DNA of 8,692 nucleotides, taken from NCBI GenBank assembly GCA_002308795.1, contig DBVV01000104.1, positions 1 through 8,692 of the forward strand, written 5' to 3'. Source of the DNA: Mageeibacillus sp. UBA1255 (lineage in GTDB: Bacteria; Bacillota; Clostridia; UBA1212; UBA1255). This document shows positions 1 to 6,620 of this stretch, piece after piece (within the stretch, counting starts at the first letter, position 1; the number at the start of each line of letters is the position of its first letter). The position numbers and the translations under genes were made by a program. The notes beneath the pieces were generated by a model that made no database searches, had not been told where the DNA came from, and saw nothing but the letters and a program-made list of their open reading frames with translations.

Positions 1-24
1 TTTTACGATTTTGGGAGTAGAGCC

Positions 25-54
25 TTGACACCCGGCAGCCGCTGATGATAAAAT
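25..54 (+). promoter_or_regulatory. Sigma-A type promoter of birA
   Basis: A perfect -35 box TTGACA (25-30) is followed after 18 bases by TAAAAT (49-54), a 5-of-6 match to the -10 consensus. A TG one base before the -10 box (46-47) makes it an extended -10. Transcription would begin near 61-62, just ahead of the AGGAGG at 66-71, giving a leader of about 20 bases. Because the promoter covers an upstream in-frame ATG at 45, it also argues that this ATG is not the start of birA. Confidence 0.7.
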
Positions 55-80
55 CCGGAAGAGGCAGGAGGTATTATCGC

Positions 81-947
81 ATGGCAATAAACAGAGAAAC
101 GGTATTGTCCGAAGCGGGGATCGGCGACGATATGCTTATCACCGAAGATATCGTGGCATCAACGAACCTTCTTGCGCTCAGTCTCGGTGCCGCCGGGGCG
201 AAGAACGGTACGGCAGTGATGGCAGGTGCGCAGACCGCCGGCCGGGGCCGGAAAGGCAGGAGCTTCTGGTCGCCTGAAAGCAGCGGGATGTATCTCAGCA
301 TCGTCGTAAGGCCGGAAAACGCTTCCGGAACGCTGAACCGCTTTAAAGACGTTTCAAATCTTTCTTCTTTTCTGACTGCGTCGGCAGGCGTGTGTACGGC
401 CGGAGCGATCGACGAACTGTTTAATTCCGGTGCGAAACTCAAGTGGGTAAACGACGTCATCATCGGCGGAAGAAAGGCCGGCGGGATACTTGTCGAAGGC
501 GTATTTGAAGGCGGGAGTTTTTCGCACGCGGCAGTTGGCATAGGCGTCAATATTTATTGCCCCGCTTCAGGATTCCCCGGCGATATCCGCAAAAAAGCAG
601 GAGCTGTCTTTCCCGATAAAAGCGCCGCTCCGGGCTTCGCTCCGTACGCGTCCGAACGTCTCGCAGGCAGGATAATCAAGAAATTTTCATTGATATCCGG
701 ACATTATTTTTCAGAGCCGGACGATGCCGTAAAGTCGGTTTACGATGATTATTATAAGCGAATAGAATGGATGATCGGGACGGAAATAATTGTCAACGAC
801 CTTTCGGGAACCGGTCTTTACGGCGCACGTGTGAACGGGCTTGACCGCGACTTCGGCCTGATCGTAAGCCTCGAGAGCGGAAAGACTCTGGTGCTGAAGA
901 CCGGAGAAGTATCAATACGGCCCAAAGACATTCTTACGGATAAATAA
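81..947 (+). CDS. birA: Biotin--[acetyl-CoA-carboxylase] ligase, short form without DNA-binding domain
   Basis: This cytoplasmic enzyme activates biotin with ATP to biotinyl-AMP and attaches it to the biotin carrier lysine of acetyl-CoA carboxylase and related carboxylases. From the chosen start the protein has 288 residues. Visible motifs are STN (27-29), the biotin/adenylate loop GRGRKGRSF (54-62), KWVND (121-125), the catalytic-type lysine K132 in RKAGGILVE, and VGIGVN (152-157). A C-terminal SH3-like domain ends in GEVSIRP. There is no N-terminal helix-turn-helix, so it is a group I ligase and should not act as the BirA repressor. The start at 81 is preferred over an in-frame ATG at 45 because AGGAGG (66-71) lies 9 bases before it and the ATG at 45 lies inside the promoter. 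KWVND has V where E. coli has P, a tolerated variation. Its stop is 5 bases from the end of the convergent CYTH gene. Confidence 0.93.
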   Translation: MAINRETVLSEAGIGDDMLITEDIVASTNLLALSLGAAGAKNGTAVMAGAQTAGRGRKGRSFWSPESSGMYLSIVVRPENASGTLNRFKDVSNLSSFLTASAGVCTAGAIDELFNSGAKLKWVNDVIIGGRKAGGILVEGVFEGGSFSHAAVGIGVNIYCPASGFPGDIRKKAGAVFPDKSAAPGFAPYASERLAGRIIKKFSLISGHYFSEPDDAVKSVYDDYYKRIEWMIGTEIIVNDLSGTGLYGARVNGLDRDFGLIVSLESGKTLVLKTGEVSIRPKDILTDK

Positions 948-952
948 CAGTT

Positions 953-1531
953 TTACAATTCGCTGTCGCTTACGCCCGGTTCCGCGCGCAGTACGTCCCT
1001 TTCTTTCAACTGCCTGAGGGCCTTTAAAAACCGCGAGCATTTTCCGCCGCGCTTTGCCAGAAAAGGCACCTCCAGTGAAGCGGCCAGCGACCTTGCCCGC
1101 TCCTCTTCCCCTTCCGGAAATTCTATTTCAAGTTCATAGTCCGTTTTTCCCAGATAGAACGTGCGATCGACTTCCGCCTTCATTCCGTCGATTTCAAACG
1201 ACGTTCTGACAGTCGTTAACGACCCGAGCAATTCCACCTTTTTCTTTTCGAAGCGGATAAAGCGCGGCAATCCCACAACTTCGAAATACGATTCACTGCT
1301 GTCCGTACTTGCCCCTTTATCGTGGCGCTTGACCTGGCCCTGAAGCTCACTTCCGCACTGTCTTACGCGCAGCGTAATCCCCGAATCGTGCAGCGAAAGG
1401 TCCGGAGTGTCATAGTAATAATTTACGATAAGCCGCTCCCGGCCGCTAAAGGTGCATAGGCGTGAAAGCGCATAGAGGCATTTTTCGTATCCATCTCTGT
1501 CGATCATAAATTTAAGTTCGTGTTCATCCAT
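953..1531 (-). CDS. CYTH-domain protein (triphosphate tunnel metalloenzyme, YjbK-like)
   Basis: The product has 192 residues and opens with the CYTH signature ExExK (E3, E5, K7, in EHELK). Further family landmarks follow: YYYDTPDLSLHDSGITLRVR-type region (38-57), K68, LGSLTTVR (102-109), EVDRTFYLG (120-128), ELEIE (133-137) and a basic KRGGKCSRF near the C-terminus. CYTH proteins form an eight-stranded tunnel whose acidic and basic residues bind a metal and a triphosphate. Known members hydrolyse thiamine triphosphate or inorganic triphosphate, or act as class IV adenylate cyclase. Small stand-alone Bacillota members are mostly uncharacterised, so the substrate is unknown. The start at 1531 is chosen over an in-frame ATG at 1570 because GAGGAG (1541-1546) lies 9 bases upstream of it, while the longer version lacks a good binding site. 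No convincing promoter is visible between the gene and the tRNA terminator. Confidence 0.85.
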   Translation of the reverse strand: MDEHELKFMIDRDGYEKCLYALSRLCTFSGRERLIVNYYYDTPDLSLHDSGITLRVRQCGSELQGQVKRHDKGASTDSSESYFEVVGLPRFIRFEKKKVELLGSLTTVRTSFEIDGMKAEVDRTFYLGKTDYELEIEFPEGEEERARSLAASLEVPFLAKRGGKCSRFLKALRQLKERDVLRAEPGVSDSEL

Positions 1532-1589
1532 TCGGGATCGCTCCTCTGACGACGGTATTGATAAGCGCATAAAGGTCCGGATCGTTTTG

Positions 1590-1628
1590 AATTAAAAGAG
1601 CCCGGGCTTACTTTTATAAGTCCGGGCT
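1590..1628 (-). terminator. Rho-independent terminator after tRNA-Leu
   Basis: Read on the minus strand, a 12-position stem (1628-1617 with 1610-1599; sides AGCCCGGACTTA and TAAGCCCGGGCT, one A-C mismatch) closes a 6-base loop and is followed by CTTTTAATT. It begins 5 bases after the tRNA 3' end, the expected place for its terminator. No hairpin follows the last gene of the ABC operon, so this element may also stop that transcript. On the plus strand the mismatch becomes a G-U pair, giving a fully paired stem but only a short T run after it. Confidence 0.8.
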
Positions 1629-1633
1629 TTAAG

Positions 1634-1713
1634 TGCGAGTAATCGGACTTGAACCGATACGGTCTCCCATGCGCCCCTTAAACGCACGTGTCTGCCAATT
1701 CCACCATACTCGC
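1634..1713 (-). tRNA. tRNA-Leu, anticodon AAG
   Basis: The minus strand folds into a class II tRNA of 80 nucleotides. It has acceptor stem GCGAGTA/TACTCGC (7 pairs), D-stem GTG/CAC with loop GAATTGGCAGA, anticodon stem TGCGT/GCGCA, an 11-base variable arm TGGGAGACCGT, T-stem ATCGG/CCGAT with loop TTCAAGT, and A as discriminator base. A73, the GG in the D-loop and the long variable arm fit leucine. The seven-base anticodon loop TTAAGGG places AAG at 34-36, which reads CUN codons. Shifting the frame to read TAA would break the last anticodon-stem pair (G-G). The 3' CCA is not encoded. A consensus promoter stands 40 bases upstream and a terminator follows directly. Confidence 0.93.
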
Positions 1714-1759
1714 AGATCACTGAGAGCGCCGGCTAAACCTAACGCAGTCAGCGATGGTG

Positions 1760-1788
1760 ATTATACTCGCCCGCAAAGGCGTTGTCAA
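1760..1788 (-). promoter_or_regulatory. Perfect consensus sigma-A promoter of tRNA-Leu
   Basis: On the minus strand TTGACA (1788-1783) is followed after exactly 17 bases by TATAAT (1765-1760), matching the consensus at all 12 positions. Transcription would start near 1753, about 40 bases before the mature 5' end of the tRNA, leaving a leader for RNase P to remove. The -35 box begins 9 bases after the stop codon of the surface-protein gene and is preceded by an A-rich stretch that resembles an UP element but also encodes that protein's lysine tail. Confidence 0.9.
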
Positions 1789-1797
1789 TTACTTTTT

Positions 1798-3150
1798 TTA
1801 TTTTTTTACAGCTTCTTTTTTCTTTTTTGCGGCAATTATCGCAATTACGACGCACGCGACCACAACGACGCCGGCAACTATCCCGGTGATCAGTCCGACG
1901 TTGGGGCCTTTTGTCTTGTCGCTGCCATCCTTATCTTCGCTGTTTTCTGCAGTTTTAGTTTCCGGAGGTACGTCCGTAGGCGCATCTGTTGCCGCCTCCT
2001 GAGTAGGCACCGGAGTTGGAACGTCCGTCGGAGCCGCGGTCGGTTTCGGTGTAGCGGTAGGTTTTTCGGTATAATCCGGATCGGCTTCGCACTTCAGCAG
2101 CTGGATGGCAGGAGCCTCCTGCGTATCACCGTTCGTTGCCGCTCCGTTGTTTGAAAAATCGATCTCCACATCTTCATTCACAGGTGCGGAACCAAGTACA
2201 AAGTGGACCGGATCTGCATCTTCGTCGCGTTCGACGGATTCAAGAACGATCGAATAGTATCCGGGGACGATCGCTTTCCCGAGTTCGATTATTTTTTCCG
2301 CGTTCCCGATAAATTCAACTTCAGCGCTGTATACCTCGTTATCGTTCTCGTCAAGGACAGTGAACAATATCGGACAGGGATTGGATGAGCAGTATGCGTA
2401 TATCCACACGCGGTCGAACCAGAACGGTGATTCAAACGATGCCGTCAATGACAGTCCTTCATGGTACGGATGGAACCACCACCCTGTCGAGATCTTGCCG
2501 TTCTTATCGTAAAAGTAGAACCGCATATTTGTATCGCTTGCGATCTCTTCCTTGATCGAATGCGTTCCCGTATCTTTTCCCAGTGCCGTTCCGGCCTCGC
2601 TATTCGCGAAAGCATCCGCGGCTTCCTCATTCTTAAAGAAAGCAAACGCGGCGATCATTCCGACCGTATTCACGTCAGCAGAGCCGAACACGTCGAAGCG
2701 CAGATATCCGATGATGCCGCAGCCGGTATAATCGATCTTGATCCATTGCCACTCTTCCGTATCACCCCACGTGAAATCCTTCACTTTGCTCCCGGTAGCT
2801 CCCTGGCCAGGCTCGTTGTAAAATACCTGCCCCTCCGTTCCGGCGCCGGTGCGCTGGACCTTGAACGCAAGGATCGGATATTCGGCCGTATCTGCAGGAG
2901 TCGCGAAGCGGATATTGATCATCGGGTCGAAACCGTCCTTGAAGCCGAATTTAACGACGTCACACTCGTTCATGGTCAATACATTGTTCCCTGCGGTGAT
3001 CTCGCCGCCCTGGACAACGCCGTCTTTAACGTAAACGATCGGTCCGTTTTCGGAAGAAACATCTGCCTGCTCCGCAAAACCGGCGGTACTGAAAAGTGCC
3101 GTCAACATCATTATGATCAGTACAAAAGCCAACTTTCTTTTCATAATCAT
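1798..3150 (-). CDS. Secreted, C-terminally membrane-anchored surface protein of unknown function
   Basis: I do not recognise the family. The 450-residue protein has a signal peptide (about 1-26, hydrophobic core then AGFA-EQ), a large extracellular part (about 27-360), a Pro/Thr-rich stalk (about 362-416, repeated PT-x-x-P units), one membrane helix (about 417-441) and a lysine-rich cytoplasmic tail. This is the layout of a surface protein held by its own helix, not by sortase, since no LPxTG is present. The outer part looks like two beta-rich modules, about 35-175 and 208-320. The second is rich in aromatics (GWWFHPYH, FWFDRVWIYAY) and has a possible disulfide pair at C254/C259. This would suit glycan binding, but that is inference. 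The ATG overlaps the stop of the solute-binding-protein gene (ATGA), with AGGAGG 5 bases before it. An in-frame ATG two codons later has 11-base spacing and could be used instead. It is the last gene of the transporter operon. Confidence 0.85.
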   Translation of the reverse strand: MIMKRKLAFVLIIMMLTALFSTAGFAEQADVSSENGPIVYVKDGVVQGGEITAGNNVLTMNECDVVKFGFKDGFDPMINIRFATPADTAEYPILAFKVQRTGAGTEGQVFYNEPGQGATGSKVKDFTWGDTEEWQWIKIDYTGCGIIGYLRFDVFGSADVNTVGMIAAFAFFKNEEAADAFANSEAGTALGKDTGTHSIKEEIASDTNMRFYFYDKNGKISTGWWFHPYHEGLSLTASFESPFWFDRVWIYAYCSSNPCPILFTVLDENDNEVYSAEVEFIGNAEKIIELGKAIVPGYYSIVLESVERDEDADPVHFVLGSAPVNEDVEIDFSNNGAATNGDTQEAPAIQLLKCEADPDYTEKPTATPKPTAAPTDVPTPVPTQEAATDAPTDVPPETKTAENSEDKDGSDKTKGPNVGLITGIVAGVVVVACVVIAIIAAKKKKEAVKK

Positions 3151-4826
3151 TTTACCCTCCTGTTCTTCATCTTGTCTCTAATGAAATAAGCAATAAGCGC
3201 GATCCAGACCACGCCCAGCACGGTTAGAAGTGCTATCGAACCTCCCGGCATCGGACCGAGTTCCTGCTTCTGAGAGGCCTCGCCCTCATCCGTCCTTACC
3301 TCGATCTCATCCAGACCGTACAGCTTCGTCACACGCCCGTACAAAGCATCGATATAAGCGTCATTGACCTCCTCGCGTCTGTTGTTCGACTTAACGACCT
3401 CCTCGATAAGTTGTCCGGCAGCGTTTCTGAGATCGGCGCTGTGGTTGAATACAGGCGTCACGAACGTGTTAGCCTGGTTCGAAAGCAAAAGTTTCGCAGC
3501 ATCTATTTTAACGTGGTAATAATCGTCATTGTCCTCGCCCGCGCGGGAAAGATAATCGATATATTCAGCATTTTTCTGTGCCTTAAGCGTTACGGGAACG
3601 TACCCTTCCGTCCTGGAGTAGGCGATCTGTACCTTGTCCGTTAGCAGGAACTGAGCAAAAAGCCACGATGCCAGTACTTCTTCCGGATCGTCTTTATTAA
3701 AGAGGCACATCGAAGGTCCCTGAGATATCATCTTCGGTTCGTTCACGTTGAACTGCGGCACCGGGAGCGTCAACGTCTCGAATTCTACCAGTTTATCGTC
3801 TGATATTTCTTTAAGCGGCGAATGGCTGCCCATCCACGTGGCACCGGCGGTAGAGTCAACGGCGAAGATGCATTCTCCGGCGTTGAAGTAGTTTCCGGGA
3901 TAACTGACGATCTTGAACGTCTGAAACGCCTTGCTCTTCGCGTGAGGAGATATGTCCAGAAGAAGCTTTCTGGTCGTATCGTTAAAGATCAGCACCTCTC
4001 CGTTATCCTTCGAATAACCGGCGTCAAGCTGCTTCAGCATCTGGATCATCATATTGTCCGTAGATTTGTAAATAAACGGTATCATCACGTTTTTACCGGA
4101 AACGGCGTACGTTCCGTCCGGGTTCTTTTCGAGCGCCTTTTCAGACACTTCCCATACGAAATCCCACGTCACTATTTCCGGGACCGTATAACCGAGCTTC
4201 TCGACGAACGTTTTATTAACGTACAGAGCTTCGGTGGATCGCATATAAGGAAGGCAGTAATAATGGCTGCCAAGTTTTCCCTCTTCGATAAACTGAGGCA
4301 CGAGTTCGTCGAAAGACGGGCCGTCGAATTTAAGCTTGCTGCCACCGAGGCCGTAATAAGGATCGGTCATCAGCTCATCGATCGGGGCAACGGTATTGTC
4401 ACCCGCCAGATATGCCGCTACGTTGTCCGGATAGCAGATGCACACGTTCGGCGTGGTGTGTGTGGGAATATTCGTGATGACGTCTCTGTATATCATATTA
4501 TAATCGGTATACAGCTTCATATTGACCTTGATATTGGGGTAGAGCGCCTCAAAATCCCTGATCGCCGTCTGATATATTTTCGTCTGCGCCACGTTCGTAT
4601 CGTTTTTAGCCCAGAACGTTATCTCGTACTCTCCGGTCAGTTCATAATCGGGGTCAATGACCGTCTCGCCTTCGCTGTTTACGGAGTGGCCGGGGACAAT
4701 AAACCCGGTCGATGCTTTTCCTCTGTGGCATGAAGCAAACAACGCCGTGATCGCGCACACGCAAACGATGACGGCAGCGACCCTTAAATACAGTTTTCTT
4801 CCGGAAAGGTTTCTAAGGTCTGTCAT
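3147..4826 (-). CDS. Sugar ABC transporter solute-binding protein with extra C-terminal membrane helix
   Basis: This is a family 1 extracellular solute-binding protein, expected to capture a carbohydrate outside the membrane and deliver it to the two permeases encoded upstream. The N-terminal lobe starts near residue 66 (YEITFWAKND). Typical segments are LPYMRSTEALYVNK (192-205), the TWDFVWEVSEKA helix (220-231), GPSMCLFNK (370-378) and ASWLFAQFLL with TEGYVPV (386-412). The N-terminus has a basic region, a hydrophobic core (about 14-30) and a lipobox-like FASC with C33; F at -3 makes lipidation likely but not certain. At 559 residues it exceeds the usual 400-450. The excess includes a C-terminal linker (about 508-528), a membrane helix (about 529-548) and a basic tail ending KNRRVK. 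GAGGAGG lies 9 bases before the ATG. The gene overlaps both neighbours by 4 bases (ATGA), pointing to translational coupling. The ligand cannot be inferred. Confidence 0.9.
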   Translation of the reverse strand: MTDLRNLSGRKLYLRVAAVIVCVCAITALFASCHRGKASTGFIVPGHSVNSEGETVIDPDYELTGEYEITFWAKNDTNVAQTKIYQTAIRDFEALYPNIKVNMKLYTDYNMIYRDVITNIPTHTTPNVCICYPDNVAAYLAGDNTVAPIDELMTDPYYGLGGSKLKFDGPSFDELVPQFIEEGKLGSHYYCLPYMRSTEALYVNKTFVEKLGYTVPEIVTWDFVWEVSEKALEKNPDGTYAVSGKNVMIPFIYKSTDNMMIQMLKQLDAGYSKDNGEVLIFNDTTRKLLLDISPHAKSKAFQTFKIVSYPGNYFNAGECIFAVDSTAGATWMGSHSPLKEISDDKLVEFETLTLPVPQFNVNEPKMISQGPSMCLFNKDDPEEVLASWLFAQFLLTDKVQIAYSRTEGYVPVTLKAQKNAEYIDYLSRAGEDNDDYYHVKIDAAKLLLSNQANTFVTPVFNHSADLRNAAGQLIEEVVKSNNRREEVNDAYIDALYGRVTKLYGLDEIEVRTDEGEASQKQELGPMPGGSIALLTVLGVVWIALIAYFIRDKMKNRRVK

Positions 4827-5701
4827 CCTTTGAGACCTCCTCTCGAAACGCCTGCCATAATCTTTTTGCGGAAGACCAGGAACAGTATGATCAGCGGAAC
4901 GGATACAACGACCACCGCAGCCATCATTTCAGGTATGTTCTCTCGCCCGAACCCGTTCTGCCGGATCTCCTGGATACCGTTCGAAACCAGGTAATACTCC
5001 TGCTTATCGGTTATGAGGCGAGGCCAGACGTAAGAATTCCAGCACTCTATCACTTTCAGTATCGCGACGGTAACGATCGTAGGTTTTGCGATCGGTACGA
5101 CGACTTTGAGCAGGTATTTGAGGTCTGACGTCCCGTCCACCTTCGCCGCCTTATAAAGTTCATCCGGTATCTGCTCGAAATTCTCCTTCAGCAGGTAGAT
5201 GTAGAAAACAGACGCCACAGAAGGAAGGATAAGGCCGGGGAACGAGTTCCTGAGCCCCAGGTTCGTGACGGTAACGAAGTTCGTGATTATGACCAGTTCG
5301 TTCGGTATCATCATCAGCGAAAGGAACAGCGTAAACAGTATGTTTTTACCCTTGAATTCAAGTCTTGAAAACGCGTATGCAGCAAGGATCGAGATCACGA
5401 GCATCACCGCGGTGGTCACAACGGTGAATATGAACGTGTTCAGGAAATACCTTGCCAGCGGAACGGCGTTGAATGAATCTACGTAGTTTTTCAGCGTGGG
5501 TGACAACGCATACAGTTTCGGCGTTACTTCCGAACTGTATTCGCTGTAGCTTTTTATTGACGTCAATATCATCCAGTAGAACGGGAACAGCACCATTACC
5601 GCCCACAATCCCAGAAGAATGTATTTTATGACGCTGCCTGCCGTATTTTTCCTGGCGGTCTTTTTAGCTTCCGCCCTGTTCAGTGTGTTCTGTTCATCCA
5701 T
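4823..5701 (-). CDS. Carbohydrate ABC transporter permease, MalG-like
   Basis: This is the second inner-membrane subunit of the CUT1 importer, 292 residues with about six membrane helices (first about 26-47, last about 260-277). The EAA loop that docks on the ATPase is clear: ELYKAAKVDGTSDLKYLLKV followed by P203 (181-203). A charged cytoplasmic N-terminus (about 1-22) precedes the first helix, and the region NTFIFTVVTTAV (88-99) is typical of MalG/UgpE-type proteins. AAGGAGG (5715-5709) lies 7 bases before the ATG and overlaps the stop codon of the preceding permease gene, leaving 12 bases between the two genes. Its own stop overlaps the start of the solute-binding-protein gene. It should pair with the MalF-like subunit. 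Confidence 0.93.
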   Translation of the reverse strand: MDEQNTLNRAEAKKTARKNTAGSVIKYILLGLWAVMVLFPFYWMILTSIKSYSEYSSEVTPKLYALSPTLKNYVDSFNAVPLARYFLNTFIFTVVTTAVMLVISILAAYAFSRLEFKGKNILFTLFLSLMMIPNELVIITNFVTVTNLGLRNSFPGLILPSVASVFYIYLLKENFEQIPDELYKAAKVDGTSDLKYLLKVVVPIAKPTIVTVAILKVIECWNSYVWPRLITDKQEYYLVSNGIQEIRQNGFGRENIPEMMAAVVVVSVPLIILFLVFRKKIMAGVSRGGLKG

Positions 5702-5713
5702 GGCGGCACCTCC

Positions 5714-6604
5714 TTAAAAGACAACTTTCTTGCGGCGTATGATCAGGTTTATGACCGTGATCGTCAGCACGATCGCGAACAGGATGAGCGCGGCCGCGCT
5801 GGCGTAGGAAGGATATCCTCCTCCGCTGCCGTAGAGTTTGTCGTAAACGTAGCCAACGATCGTATTCATTCCCTCTGCGTTGAGGTCAACTCCGAACAGT
5901 GCCACCGCGTCGCTGTATGCTTTGAACGCTCCGATGAAGCCCGTTATGATCAGATAGAAAAGCGTGGGAGATATCATCGGCAGGGTGATCTTGAAGAATA
6001 TCTTCGCGTTTGACGCCCCGTCAACTTTCGCGGCTTTATAATAGTTCGGATTGACCGATGCCAGAGCGCTGGTCAATATCAGTATCTTGAACGGCATTAC
6101 GATCCAGATCGTGTAGAAGCACAGCACGAACATTTTAGCCCAGTACGGTCCTTTGATGAAGTTTATCCCCTCTCCCCCGAAAAACCGTATCACCGCGCTG
6201 ACGAGCCCCGCGCTGTGTTCTGTGTCGTTGAACAGTATCATAAATACCATACCTACCGCCAGAGTATTCGTGACGTACGGCAGGAAGTATATCGTCTGGA
6301 ACAGTTCCTGAAGTTTCTTTATCGAGCTGAGCCCGTACGCTATGAGCAGCGAAAGGCCGGTGGATATCGGAACGGTTATAATTACCATCAGGAACGTGTT
6401 TTTAAGTGCCTGCAGGAACATCGGGTCGCGGAGGACTTTACCGAAATTGTAAAGGCCGGTGCCGAGGCTCTGCTGTGAAGTGAAGCTGTATCCTTCTTCC
6501 AGCGAGTAGACGACAACGTCTACAAGCGGGTAGATCATGAATACGGCCAGGAATATTATCGCCGGCAGGAGATACAGCCAGGCTTTGAATCCGCTTTTTT
6601 TCAT
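5714..6604 (-). CDS. Carbohydrate ABC transporter permease, MalF/UgpA-like
   Basis: This is the first permease subunit of the CUT1 importer. From the chosen start it has 296 residues with about six membrane helices, beginning WLYLLPAIIFLAVFMIYPL (9-27), the usual opening of this family. The ATPase-docking EAA loop is at about 187-209 (NYYKAAKVDGASNAKIFFKI, then LP). It lacks the large extra loop of E. coli MalF. The frame is open upstream to an ATG at 6667, but that start would overlap the ATPase gene by 47 bases. The ATG at 6604 has GGGAGG (6618-6613) 8 bases before it and directly precedes MKKSGFKAW, so it is preferred. The gap to the ATPase stop is 16 bases. Substrate specificity is unknown. 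Confidence 0.93.
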   Translation of the reverse strand: MKKSGFKAWLYLLPAIIFLAVFMIYPLVDVVVYSLEEGYSFTSQQSLGTGLYNFGKVLRDPMFLQALKNTFLMVIITVPISTGLSLLIAYGLSSIKKLQELFQTIYFLPYVTNTLAVGMVFMILFNDTEHSAGLVSAVIRFFGGEGINFIKGPYWAKMFVLCFYTIWIVMPFKILILTSALASVNPNYYKAAKVDGASNAKIFFKITLPMISPTLFYLIITGFIGAFKAYSDAVALFGVDLNAEGMNTIVGYVYDKLYGSGGGYPSYASAAALILFAIVLTITVINLIIRRKKVVF

Positions 6605-6620
6605 ACGCTCATCCTCCCGG

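Noticed and set aside
1..45. Possible C-terminal tail of an upstream plus-strand gene ending at the TGA at 43-45
   Set aside because: The frame is open for only 14 codons before its stop and has no recognisable motif; the birA promoter occupies the same bases. It cannot be told from chance.
45..80. Longer birA start at the ATG at 45
   Set aside because: It lies inside the promoter, has no ribosome site, and adds 12 residues unlike the family. AGGAGG at 66-71 supports 81.
1633..2154. Plus-strand open frame across the tRNA and the end of the surface-protein gene
   Set aside because: It runs through the antisense strand of a tRNA and a coding gene, and its residues are low complexity (F- and R-rich).
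2461..3189. 242-codon plus-strand open frame opposite the surface protein
   Set aside because: It is antisense to a gene with a clear signal peptide, stalk and anchor, and has no domain of its own.
3822..4733. 303-codon plus-strand open frame opposite the solute-binding protein
   Set aside because: It lies wholly antisense to a clear family member, is rich in R, H, V and I as reverse-frame translations are, and has no known domain or ribosome site.
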